From Physella acuta (Eukaryota > Mollusca > Gastropoda > Physidae): DNA of 64,000 nucleotides. Below the pieces are notes generated by a model. That model did no database searches. It had not been told where the DNA came from and saw only the letters and a list, made by a program, of their open reading frames with translations. The stretch spans positions 62,001 through 126,000 of the forward strand of contig NW_026731696.1 in the NCBI RefSeq assembly GCF_028476545.1, in the 5' to 3' direction. Every line of letters begins with the position of its first letter. The first letter of the stretch is position 1. This document shows positions 53,177 to 64,000 of this stretch, piece after piece. The translations under genes and the position numbers were made by a program.

Positions 53177-55199
53177 GTAAGTAACGCTTTAAATATCTAA
53201 ATACATGCCAGTGCTTTATTTTAAGTGAAAGCCCCGATGACAATTTACTGAGTTCATGTAAAAATGCCTACAATAAGCTCTGCATTCGTGCAGAATAATA
53301 AAATCTTTAAAATGAGGTCAAATAGATCAAAGCTGTCAAAAATTATAATGGTTACCTCCCTTGGTAGAAAAAAAAGCTTGCTACATGGGATGAAATCCTA
53401 AACTTTTAAAATTAATAGGCCTAATTGAAATACTATAATATTGATATCTTAACTAAGCTGAATATAAAACTACTTAGGGTATCACCAATTTTAAGAATTG
53501 TAAAAAAAAAATTAAAATGAAGAAATCCCATTTCATATGCTGCAGTTTCTCTGAATGAAATTTAAATTTTATAGATCTAGATCTAGGCCTAAAACTAAAA
53601 GAGTAAAAGTAATATAAGAATTTTTTACAAGTCTATGTGAACTCTATGTGACTTATGGTCTATGTAGACAAAAGTTAAAGAAGCTTTCACACTAAAGTAA
53701 AAGTAGATTTATGATTACTAAATCAACAAGCCCCATACTTCAAAAAAATCCTAAGAAAGTTTGTAGATCTAAATCACTTTGGATTTTGGATTAAATTTTC
53801 TTCTTTCAACTTTTGTTTTAGTTAATAAAATAAGATAAAGTTAAGTTAGTAAGAGCTTAAGTTAAATGTTAATAAAAATAATATCAAGCTTAATAACTGT
53901 ACTTTTAAATTAATATTTTTAAAGATTACTTTAAAGCCATGTCAATACATTATGATTTTTTTAAACACTTTTGAACAATTTAAAAACCACCACGTCTTCT
54001 GTAATAATTAATTATTTGTGCAGCCCTAGTAGCCTTTAAAGTTTTGTATTATTATTGCTCCTAAAATAAACAAAACATGAAACTTTAATTCACAAAACTT
54101 AAACTACTGTTAATACATTAACATACTATTGTAATTCTTATTCCACATATTACCCCTGGTTTTTTTAAACTACATCTATAGATTATGTTACATTTGTCTG
54201 ATCCTCACTTTACACATCTACTTAGAAGTATATGCTACTTTTTAACATGTAATCTAAGTATTGCACGTTTCTGCAACCCACTGATACAGTGAGACATCAG
54301 TCATATATCTGGTTAAAGGACAAATTACTTCATTTATGACATGTCTAGTTAAATGATATGTGACCTAAAGGCATATATGACATGTCTGGTTAAATGGTAT
54401 GTGACATTAAGGCATTTAATGACATGATGTCTGGTTAAATGACATGACATTGAGGCAAAATATGACAATGTGTCTAGTTAAATGACATGCAACCTAAAGA
54501 CATTAAATTGAGTGATGTCTGGTTAATTGGCATATGACATAAAGTCATTATATGTCATGTCTGGTTGAATCATATTGAATAAAAAACATAAATTGCCTGG
54601 ACTTTACATGATTTAGTTTGACTTGGTTTAGCATTTACTTGCTGGACAGCTGACCGGATATAGATCTTTATCAAGTTTTGCAAGTTATTTTTTAATATCA
54701 ACATTTTTTTTTAAATTCTTACCAACTTACAGCCCTCAGGGTAACATACTACTTGTATAATTTATTTTTATTAACAAACTCTGAAATTCAATCATCCCTT
54801 TCCACCCCCCCCCCCCCTTACTTCATTCCCTCCACCACAGGAAAAAAAATTGCCATAATTTCCCAGTATTTAAAATAATTTCTGCAACCTAAACTAATGC
54901 TTAAGACATAAAATTGCAGTTTTTAATTTATTTTATTTTAAAAGGATTTTTTTCCTAGACATTAAAAAAAAAGCCATTTTCTATAATGGAAACTTTTTCT
55001 TGACCCTCTTCTCCCCCCATTATCTTTCAGTTAAGGGTGCATTTAATTTAAAATCATCTAGTGTTAGACATTCTCTCTCCAAGTTATTTTTTAGACAATT
55101 TTATGTAAATAAGTTGTTGATGTCAATCAGTGTGACAGGTCATGTTTTCTACAAAATATTTTTAACCCGACTCTACATAATATTTAAAAATACGGAATA
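53177..55199. other. AT-rich stretch, no gene; tandem repeat 54300-54570
   Basis: Nothing coding seen. At 54300-54570 the block TGTCTGGTTAAATGACATG with GACATTAAGGCATATATGA recurs about six times at 40-60-bp spacing. A poly(C) tract lies at about 54805. Confidence 0.6.
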
Positions 55200-55829
55200 A
55201 TTTTTGAGGCGGATGCCATTTGTCTTAGGATTTCCTCTCATTTAATTCCCTATGTTCGGTTAGGCCTAAGTTGTAAGGGAGATCCGGTGCTGATATTAAT
55301 GCACGACGCAAGTGACAGGTTCCAGGACGTGCAGGCGGTTAAACGTGGTTTACGCATTCATCTGAGAGTACCGAATTCGCTGGCGGTGATGAAGTTTACA
55401 GGGAATCCCCTCGACTTGATGAGTCACAATCTCGTGTCAGCCAATCGCAAGAGAAATATATTGCTTAGTCATACACTAGCATGAATGAGGCCGTTTAAGC
55501 ATTGGAGGAGATCCACCAATCAAATCGCGAGGCCTTCACGGAGACACTGCTAGGGAATCAGGTGTTACAGAGATTTTTGCTCGTAAACATTGTTGTTTGA
55601 ATCGGTCATGTAAAGTTCATAAGTGGACATGCTTGCTTGACCTCTGCTTTGTATACGTAGTTTGCAGTCTTGTGTTTTTTTTTCTTTGGATAGTGATTAT
55701 TTATTCCATACGTAGTGTCTAACCTCTGGATTATTGAAATCTGGGTCAATAGACTAGCGCTGATCAATGCAAGAGATTACTAACGGCGTGCACAATAACT
55801 TTTTATCGAACCGGCCCCGAGGGGGGAAG
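55200..55829 (+). promoter_or_regulatory. MKK 5' region, CpG-richer
   Basis: CpG-containing sequence just upstream of the MKK start at 55830. The ATG context GGGGAAGATGA is good. A 65-codon frame at 55287-55484 is not recognisable as protein. Confidence 0.4.
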
Positions 55830-58800
55830 ATGACTACACGGGGAAAAGGTAAGGCTAACACATTTGTCGGGTTTAATTGTGGGCGTTTTGTGAGCCGTGT
55901 GAATGCACGCTTTTGGAAGTGTTAAACACGCCCCGACTGACACACCAGCAGAACATTCACGCGCTGAAAAGGTGACTGGTAACAGTGACAGGTGGCGATG
56001 TCGGGAATCTGTGCCAACGACCTAGTTTTGGAAAGTTACATTGGCAGCCCGTTGACATCGATAGGAAGGAGAGTGCACTGTCTGGGCCGTTGTTAATCGC
56101 CTATTCTTATTTCAAATGCATGCGTTGTTTTAAACTGCTAAACGATGACCTAGTTAAACGCAGTGGCTTCTGTGCAGTGTAGGCGCCTGTGTAGTCCTAC
56201 CATGTTTCTCGTGTATCGTGACCAAAGACCGCGCGAACTGTCGAGTGGGCGTATCACGCTTGTCGCTAACCAATCCTACAAGACACGCGGCATTGAGAAA
56301 TGTAGCCTGTAATAAATATTAATTTATCATTTTGTAATAACTGAATCTAAATCTAGAAATGTTCCGAAAAAAGCACTGCACTTTTTGTATACTGTTATTT
56401 TATTTTCGCTGAAAAACATTTTATTTCTAGGAGCAAGTGGGGAAAATTTGAACTTCCTTTGTTTAGTTATTCAATTTTTAAAGAATGTTTGAATGAATAA
56501 ATATGCAAATTCTTGCTTGAACTTACATTCCAAGCATGTCTCGACTACCAGTTAGTCTAATAGTCGTTGTTCACACGGACATTGGGTTCAGATTTTAACA
56601 TTCTTGTAACGGTTTTTCCCCGTTTCTATCAACGAAGCGATACGCTTCGTGTTAGTCGGCCTTAGATCCCAATGTGTTAGCACTGCCAAGTACAGATCTA
56701 CTGTGTCCCTACTTAACCCTTGTAAAGGATAGGCGTGCAGATGTCGTTGAGATATGTTTACAGTGTGGGTCTATTGTCCAGTCGCTCAAGGATGTTGGCG
56801 TTAAGTGTGGGTTGATTCATCAACGAACATTATCCACCTACAGAGGGGGGCGGGTTTTATACATGTTCTAATTATAATTCGTGGCTTATCAAATGAACCA
56901 TAAAGTCAATTGACTTGTGACGCATTCATAACCCTAGTTACCTACAACACAAGAATTCTTTTACTTTATGATATCAACAAAGCATACCTATCGTTAGTTA
57001 TATAAACAGTTATTGTTTCGATTAGCCATATCCACATGATGTGGCAATACTACCCATAAATAATATTAAATATGTGGTTATGGCTAATCTGGCAACCTTC
57101 AACAAAAGGCATGCATTGTCATTGGTCAGGTGCCTGCCCCACCAGCACTAGTGCTAGCTGTCCGAACATGACCAATAACTATCTTTGCTGTAGAAAATCG
57201 ACCCCCGAGTTAAGCCAGCTGTTGCCGTAGCCTATGTAGAGTATCATTGACGTCAATCTTCTCGCTACACACCAAACATTGTCTCCATGTTTTTCTCGAA
57301 ACGCAAATTCATCAAAAGTGTAACTGTTAAGCCGATTTATTTCAATCAGTATGTAGGTCTACTATAATGAGGGGGGGGGGGGGCGCTTGATACGCATAAA
57401 TATAAATTTTTAAGGGTGGGGACCATACCACCACGACCTTTATGAGACCTGCTTATAGTTGTCAATCATACACATGACAAAAATGCACACATTTTTCTTT
57501 AATACATTTTCCCTAGCCTTCTAGATCCGCCTGTTTTTTTTTTTTATAAAGTCAATGGTTAACCGTTGCTGCACGATCGGCCCAATATTTTCCCACTAAC
57601 AAGTACCAGTTCCAGGAGCACACACACGCTTATTGATGGCATCTAAAACATGCATTGTGTCGCTAACTGGCATGTACTTAAAACCCGCGGCTGTTTGGGT
57701 CGCTGGTTGTTTTTCAGCTGGTGATTCACCTTTGACCTCTGTTGCCAAGGGGATTTCCTTATAATCTGCTTTGACTATCCCAATGCGCATTGGTGCTTAC
57801 AACAAGCGGCACTGAACAAAACACTCTGCGCTAGAGACGAGCAATAAATAATTACAGAGGTACCTCATCTAATTAGAAAGTTCGTATTGGCTAACGTTTT
57901 TCTGTACAAAGTGGGCGATAAAAAGTTTGAAAACTCCTGTTTTGCCAGCCTGAATCATCTAACCTTGAATGACACATCACTGTTAATAAACGTGACCATT
58001 TTTTGACCACGTGACATCGTGGTATTTTTTTTTTCTTTGGGAATCGAGGGGTGTGGAAAAGATGACGCAATTTTTGACGGAAGAATACTAGAATCAGTCT
58101 TGCTTAAATAGTGGGAAACTTGTACTGTACTATTTTGGTTACCTAACCTAATAATGGAACCACTATTTAAATCTATAGTAGGGGTTATAATTTTGAGTTA
58201 AAGTACGTTTAACTTAAAATATTTATTTTTAAGTAAACAGTGAGGCTGAGACAAATATTTATTATCGCTATACACATTTTAATGGGTTGGTATGGTAGAA
58301 TTCAGCGCTACTTATTCGTTAATCTTTTAATGCATGTAATATTGCATCTTCGCACTGTTCCGTTTTTTTTTATACTGTGCGTTTCTGCTTTAAGTATTTA
58401 TTTTAAAGCCAAGTAGGAGCACCTCAGTGTTGAAGCTGCTGTTTTTTTTTAACAGTGCCATTGTTGTCGTGTCCATTTCCTCATTAATAACCCTTCACCA
58501 CTTATCACCCCCTCCCCAAAAGTAACTCAGATTTAAGCATGGCCTTAACACTGACCATCGTAGTACAGTATTACTTTAAACAAACTTTAAACTTTATCAA
58601 TTGCTAAGTTATACATGAACGTTTCACTCCGCTACATGCTTCAACACACGTTCTTCAAATGAAAAGTTTTGTTTTATTTTCACGATAAACGTTACAGGCT
58701 GGGACAAAGGAATTTTGAACTGGCGAGAAAACCTGACAAGTTAGTAGGTCAGCAGACGGACTGCGTTGTTCGTCACTTGGATACTGCCTGGCTTCCTGTG

Positions 58801-61782
58801 GCTGGCTCACCAATCCACAGCGGCCAGACAGGATATTAATTAGATCTAGTAGCTGATCATGTCTTTATTTACAAAACCAGAGTGAATAAAAGCGTTTAAT
58901 TTGTCCTACTTCCTTGTTGTAAGTTTCCTTCACTATGCCGCCCTTCCCCCTTTTAAGCTGTTGGTTTCCAGTCTGGGATAGTTGTCAAGGCGGTGGGGGG
59001 GGGGGGGGGGTAAATCTTGTCTGGCTAGACTGGGGTGGGTCGTTGCTAGACTGTAGGGTGGGTTATGGCTATGCTATTAGTATAGGGTGGGTCGGCAGGT
59101 TTCAGTTGTGCTGGTGTGAAAAACGTATGGAATGTAAGACATACTGGCCTAGCTACCACACAGACTCGACCCAGTTTCTTCTAACCAAAGTAAATTATAA
59201 ACGGTGTCCTTGTCTTACGTGCTAGAGTCCTTAACATCTGCACCAAGTCCCCACCCTTTTGTGCAGAGCTACTCGCTCTCTCCACGTCGTGACCTACTCC
59301 CTCTGACCCCGGTGACCCTATGCACCACCGACACTCATGTCCCACTCTTCACCACGACCCCTACCCTCTGAACTTGGACTTCCTTCCCCTGCATGGTGGC
59401 CCGCTCGGCTCAGTATCTTCTCCTCCCTACCTCCCCTCCCCCCTTCCTAAGTATTACAACCCCATTCCCCGACTCTTAACGAGAGGGTTAGACTGCCTGG
59501 ATTAAAATATTTCCCTAGAAAGAAACAGTACCAAGATAAGCTGTCATTGATTTGCCTTGACGGCATCTATACCAACTAGATCTATGTCACGTTTAAATCC
59601 GTCCCATAGACTGCCCTGTTTGTATTGGCAGGTTCAGTATCACGGTCGTGTATTGGGATATTTTTTTCTCAATTTAAGCGTTCTCAGACGGATTGATGGA
59701 ACAACACAAACCAGTTGACCTGTGTGCAGGGGAGGGTTGCAGTAAACTTGGTCTAACAGATGTGACCCTGGGGTCTTTTGGTGCGCATCGATCCCCTGTT
59801 AATGCTGGGGACGGGATGGGGCAGGCTGTATTATTATTAATAGCCTGAATATCTATGTCAACATATTATGAATTTCGTTTGGAGAAGAAACATTTTTAAA
59901 AAAAATTGTTTTGTATCATGTCCCTTGTCACAACATCATTGTGTGTAGTGTTGCACTGACACTGGTCAGTGTTGCACTAACTGACACTGGTCAGTGTTGC
60001 ACTAACTGGCACTGGTTAGTGTTGCACTAACTGACACTGGTTAGTGTTGCACTAACTGACACTGGTTAGTGTTGCACTAACTGACACTGGTTAGTGTTGC
60101 ACTGACACTGGTTAGTGTTGCACTAACTGACACTGGTTAGTGTTGCACTAACTGACACTGGTTAGTGTTGCACTAACTGACACTGGTTAGTGTTGCACTA
60201 ACTGACACTGGTTAGTGTTGCACTAACTGACACTGGTTAGTGTTGCACTAACTGACACTGGTTAGTGTTGCACTAACTGACACTGGTTAGTGTTGCAGTA
60301 ACTGACACTGGTTAGTGTTGCACTAACTGACACTGGTTAGTGTTGCACTAACTGACACTGGTTAGTGTTGCACTAACTGACACTGGTTAGTGTTGCACTA
60401 ACTGACACTGGTCAATGTAGTGTGTAACCCAGCATCACTGACCATCATGTTTAACATATTTATTAAATGTATTTCTTCACAAGGCTAGGTCTGTGCTTAA
60501 ATATGGAAGTTAGTTTATAGAGATACTTAATAATGAACCATGAGATTGTGTTAAGTAGGATCAGATTAACTAACCCGCTGTTAACCCTCTAAAGCTTATT
60601 TGTACAATTACAAACTAGATATATAGAGAACAAAGGGAAGCAGTTTTAAACTCAGGATGTGTTATCTCCCCTTTGTTATTGTATATCTCCTTTGATAGAG
60701 CTTACAAACTTGCACACATATTTAAAGAGCTTAATAAAGCTTTAATGTAAACTTGATATTATGTTAATATGATATATAGTAAAGAACCATGCAAACAACA
60801 GGACATCCTTATCAGCTTAAAAGTGTTTTTTTTTATTCCAGTGAGCTTCACTTTCTACCCAATAAAAATATTTTTAAAGTATCAAGTTCATTTTCTTTAT
60901 AATCATGAGAGCTTTTTAATAGATTAAATTACACCGATTTCACCATGCACCTACTACTGATATTTTGCACCAAGTTTGCAGTAGATCTTGACTGAAATGT
61001 ATTTTTAAACCAGCTAGTTCAGCTAAAATCTTCACTGTACTTCACTGTATATTTTTTCTTCCTTATTGGATCAGCTTGCTTACATTCATACATTGGATTG
61101 AAATGGGGAAGGGTAGGGCTGTTTCTTTGTGTCCTGGATATTCTTAACATTTTCCAAGAAATGATGTTTTCTGATCATACAAATGTTAGTTCCTTGAAGA
61201 TTTGTGAAATTACACAAGTCTTGTATATATATTTTTTTAATGCAAAACTCAAGTAGTTGCACTGTAAGCATAATGCAAGCAAATCAGCATACATTTTGTG
61301 TGGGTGAAATTATTGCTTATCTTAATTTAATTTTATAGAAAAACTCTGAAAATGAATAAACATGTGGGATGTCCCTGAGCCCACCCAGCTCTGATGGGTA
61401 CCTGAATGACTCACATTAAGGAAAGTAAAATTAGCTGGGCATAGTGATGACCACATTATCCCTTCATATGCCAGTCACTGAAACAGGTGAACTCTACTTC
61501 ATCTGCCCCATGGATCAGCAGGTCTTAAAGGAAACCTTACTTGCTTTTTAATTTTAGGATGATAACCAGACTAAGTCTTTTCATATTACAAACATAAAAA
61601 AGGAGGATACTTACTTCCAGTGTATTCTTAATTTTTAAATAAACATAAGTTAACAAGTAATTATATAGATCTGTAACAAGCTCATAGGAAAAAAGGGCCT
61701 CTTTATATCAGCACTGCAATTTTGTCAGAGCTAGAGTCTAAATATGTACATTTTTTTTACAAGTCGGTCTTGTTTGCATACA

Positions 61783-61830
<48 letters not shown>

Positions 61831-63615
61831 CTTCTATTTTCTTTTATGCTCAATTCTTTTGCGAATTTAATGTGAATTAATATTAATAATTTTTTTTTTG
61901 TATTTTTCAGGCAAAAAATTTCAAGGTGTAGGGATCAAAATCAGCGATGATCAACCTGTTCCACAGTAAGTATAAAGTACTATCTTAAAAATAATTTGTT
62001 TTCCATAAACCATTTTAATCTCTACTAAAAACTATACGTTTGAAAACTCTTGCAAAATTGTAAATCTGGTTTAAAAAAATTATTTTTCACCTTTTGCGTT
62101 TTGTTAATCATTACTACCCTTTGTACGCTACTTAATTTAATTATATTTTCTTAACACAATCATCAGCTTGAAAAATGTCTTGCATTTTAAAATAAAATAA
62201 AACTGTAGTTTATTCAAAACTCACTAATATTAAACTTTCACATATGTTTTACCCATTGGATTAACTTTAAAAATATGTTTAGGCCGCCCAGACCAGATCT
62301 TGATTCAAAGGCCACCCTGACAATAAATGGACAAAAGTTTGAATGTGATGCCAGTGACCTGCAACACAGGCGATACCTAGGGCGGGGTGCTTATGGTGTC
62401 GTTGAAGAAATGATTCATACAAGAAGTAACACAATACTTGCAGTTAAAGTGAGCATTTAAATATACTGATACTTATGTAATCAATTTGTCAGAATTAAAA
62501 ATTGCTAAAGTTTTGAAAATAGTTGAGAAATGCATGACACTAGCTTGGTTCAGTCACGGTATTGGTTCAGTCACGGTATTTATATTATTTTTTTTACAGA
62601 GAATAAATGCTACAGTAAACAACCAAGAACAGAAGCGTCTGCTGATGGATTTAGATATCAACATGAGGAGTGGATCATGTGAATACACTGTTGAATTTTA
62701 TGGGGCTTTATTCAGAGAGGTATGATTTCACTTTAGATGTTCGTAAATTTCCTCAGTGTCAAAATAATGGTAGATCATTGATAACTTTTTCCTAATAAAC
62801 GGAAAAAGTAATTATTTCCTGTCTGAAGTTTGTACATTTGTTTTGAAGTGTACTTACTAAAACCATTGGAAAATGTGATTTTACAAATATACCAGTACAA
62901 AAAAATATAAAAAATTTTAAAGCACTAATTTTGTTGATTTTTTCTAAAATTTGCTTTGTACTAATGTAAATATAACTTAACTTCTTATACAAAAGAATTA
63001 GTGCAGCCAAAATGCTAGATATTTGCTAAATTTTTTGTTGTATTTGGTGATCTTCAGGGTGATGTTTGGATTTGCATGGAGGTAATGGAAGCTTCGCTTG
63101 ATCAGTTCTATAAAAAGCTGAAATCTAATGGAGAAAAAATACCAGAGAATGTAATGGGCAAGATAGCAAGATCAGTAAGTCTTTACATTGATTAAAGTTG
63201 GGCGTTTTTATTCAGCATTTATTTCCATGTTGCCAATAAATTCTAATAGGAACTAAATTTATCATTGCATTATATTCGTTTGGAAATCGATATTATTTGC
63301 TTATTTTGTGATGACTATGATAAAGTTACAGACCCTAAGATTGGATAATAAAATTGCGATGTTCACTCCAATTTTTTTATAAGGTTGAAGATAAATATTT
63401 ATTAGTTGAGTTACATATATTGTATGTTTGTTTAGGTTGTACAGGCTCTACACTACCTACACACAGAACTACATGTCATTCATCGTGATGTCAAACCATC
63501 CAACATTCTGATAAACAAACTTGGTGCAGTTAAAATCTGTGACTTTGGCATCAGTGGATATTTGGTGGATTCAATAGCAAGAACCAAAGATGCTGGCTGC
63601 AGACCATACATGGCT
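55830..63615 (+). CDS. MAP2K6: MAP kinase kinase, MKK3/MKK6 type (3' part outside window)
   Basis: Exons 55830-55848, 61911-61965, 62283-62448, 62600-62719, 63058-63174, 63436-63615; 657 nt, 219 codons, ending ...GCRPYMA just before the APE motif, so the C lobe lies beyond 64000. N-terminus [18 protein letters not shown] matches the basic-plus-hydrophobic MAPK docking site of MKK6. Kinase features: glycine loop GRGAYGVV, catalytic Lys in [32 protein letters not shown], catalytic [16 protein letters not shown], and activation-loop Ser and Thr in SIARTKDAG. The family phosphorylates p38 MAP kinase in the cytosol. Intron 1 is about 6 kb. MKK3 and MKK6 are a vertebrate split, so the symbol is approximate. 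Confidence 0.92.
57020..57089. repeat. 18-bp inverted repeat, hairpin
   Basis: GATTAGCCATATCCACAT (57020-57037) and ATGTGGTTATGGCTAATC (57072-57089) pair at 17 of 18 positions around a 34-nt loop. Possible tiny MITE or transcribed hairpin in MKK intron 1. Confidence 0.85.
57596..57790 (-). CDS. small ORF, 64 aa, hypothetical
   Basis: Complete frame: in-frame TAA three codons before the ATG at 57790, stop TAG at 57596. Reads [63 protein letters not shown]. The composition is protein-like (few rare residues, helical end) and GC-richer than the flanks. No signal peptide or membrane segment. I do not recognise it. It lies antisense in MKK intron 1; may be a small gene, a last exon with a chance ATG, or a fragment. 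Confidence 0.35.
   Translation of the reverse strand: MRIGIVKADYKEIPLATEVKGESPAEKQPATQTAAGFKYMPVSDTMHVLDAINKRVCAPGTGTC
59941..60422. repeat. 25-bp minisatellite with hairpin-forming unit
   Basis: About 19 copies of a 25-bp unit: CACTAACTGACACTGGTTAG plus TGTTG. Within each unit CACTAAC and GTTAGTG are perfect complements around 8 nt, so every copy can fold into a 7-bp stem. The outermost units are TGACACTGGTCAGTG variants and two units lack the CTAA. Confidence 0.96.
61365..61545 (+). mobile_element. SINE copy, 5'-truncated
   Basis: GTCCCTGAGCCCACCCAGCT, CTGATGGGTACCTGAATGAC, GCTGGGCATAGTGATGACCA, CATTATCCCTTCATATGCC, ending CTTAAAGGAAACCTTA. Lacks the tRNA-like head. In MKK intron 1. Confidence 0.82.
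61785..61828. repeat. poly(T) run, 44 bp
   Basis: Uninterrupted T44 about 80 bp upstream of the acceptor of MKK exon 2 (61911). A second T-rich tract immediately precedes that acceptor. Confidence 0.9.
62547..62582 (+). repeat. 17-bp duplication upstream of MKK exon 4
   Basis: Two exact copies of TTGGTTCAGTCACGGTA end about 20 nt before the exon 4 acceptor (62599); the splice site itself is not included. CAGTCAC/TTCAGTCAC could be branch-site-like. Confidence 0.85.
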
Positions 63616-63726
63616 GTAAGACATTACTTCATTAATTTAAAAATATTTTGATTCTCTGTAAAGGTTTTAAAAACACTTAGAGTAAGTTGCCTACTTGCAT
63701 ATATTATCATAAAAATACTACTATAG

Positions 63727-64000
63727 TCTATATATATAATTCTCTTCTGGGAGCCGTTAGAAAACAAGCTGTAAAACGCGCTCCCTACCACCCCACCCCT
63801 ACATGATCTTAGTGAGCTGTGTTCACTCTTAATGTTTACAAACAGAGCCGGGTTTAGTGACGACTATTAGGGGCAGATAATTTAGTTTGAAATGATTTTA
63901 AACGTGGGGGGGGGGGGGAAGGAAGGGGGGGTTATGGTCCTTAACGAGCTACTTATAGTGTTTTAAAGAAATATTTTCTGTGGCAGCGTTGGTACTGTCG
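63727..64000 (+). mobile_element. Helitron-like element, runs off the window
   Basis: Starts TCTATATATATAATTCTCTT, then TGGGAGCCGTTAGAAAACAA, GCGCTCCC, TTAGTGAGCTGTGTTCACTC, GACGACTATTAGGGGCAGAT, a G tract and GGCAGCGTTGGTACTGTCG at the window edge. This copy retains the 5' part that 44325 lacks; together the four copies outline a consensus of roughly 400-450 bp. It lies in the MKK intron after exon 6. Confidence 0.68.

Larger units (their letters stand above)
55849..61910 (+). other. MKK intron 1
   Basis: 6-kb intron holding a hairpin (57020), a minus-strand 64-aa ORF (57596), G tracts (57371, 58993), a 25-bp minisatellite (59941), a SINE (61365) and a T44 run (61785). 55985-57300 and 58930-59480 are GC-richer than the rest and have short open frames without recognisable domains. 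Confidence 0.6.

Noticed and set aside
62486-62725. Separate small protein starting [13 protein letters not shown]
   Set aside because: It reads through intron into MKK exon 4; only the part from 62600 is coding.

Overview
The window is animal nuclear DNA: AT-rich, with intron-containing genes that have canonical GT-AG junctions. It is very rich in minisatellites, poly(C)/poly(G) tracts, and tRNA-derived SINE, Helitron-like, hAT and MITE copies. I infer an invertebrate, most likely a lophotrochozoan and plausibly a gastropod mollusc. The grounds are gene structure, compact introns and the constantly recurring words TAGGCCTA and TCTAGATCT. That assignment is a guess and not proof.

Four protein genes can be read exon by exon. 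(1) A UCP4-like mitochondrial carrier (SLC25A27) lies on the minus strand, 28046 to 18005, in 10 coding exons, 314 aa. (2) A GRB2-family SH3-SH2-SH3 adaptor lies on the plus strand, 30051 to 33250, in 5 exons, 218 aa. (3) A tweety homologue (TTYH, five membrane segments) lies on the minus strand, 50382 to 41953, in 14 exons, 506 aa. (4) The N-terminal two thirds of a MAP kinase kinase of the MKK3/MKK6 type lies on the plus strand from 55830 and leaves the window after 63615. UCP4 and GRB2 are head to head, GRB2 and TTYH are tail to tail, and TTYH and MKK are head to head. An unrecognised plus-strand gene with a coiled-coil and acidic tail (25754-26307) sits inside UCP4 intron 1, apparently with its own promoter, and carries one frame break. 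Weaker gene candidates are a two-exon 3' gene end (11386-12832), an isolated last exon (38466-38557), an alternative MKK first exon (53155-53176) and a 64-aa minus-strand ORF (57596-57790).

Layout: 1-16 kb is gene-poor and dominated by at least a dozen minisatellites plus a 2.5-kb DNA transposon with 16-bp inverted ends and a 7-bp target duplication (4742-7234). 16-28 kb is UCP4 with its 6-kb first intron. The 2 kb between UCP4 and GRB2 holds a three-level nest: a hAT MITE inside a SINE inside a TA-flanked MITE. 33-42 kb is untranslated or intergenic DNA. 42-50 kb is TTYH. 51-64 kb is the MKK locus with a long first intron.

The most interesting signal is that five tandem arrays in UCP4 and TTYH sit exactly on exon-intron junctions. 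Two duplicate a 5' splice site (28 bp x4; 41 bp x8), two duplicate a 3' splice site (56 bp; 78 bp), and one 18-bp array of about 57 copies fills nearly a whole intron up to 5 nt from the 3' splice site. In the four arrays that copy a splice site, use of the copied site next to the authentic one would lead into a premature stop, judged by translation by eye.
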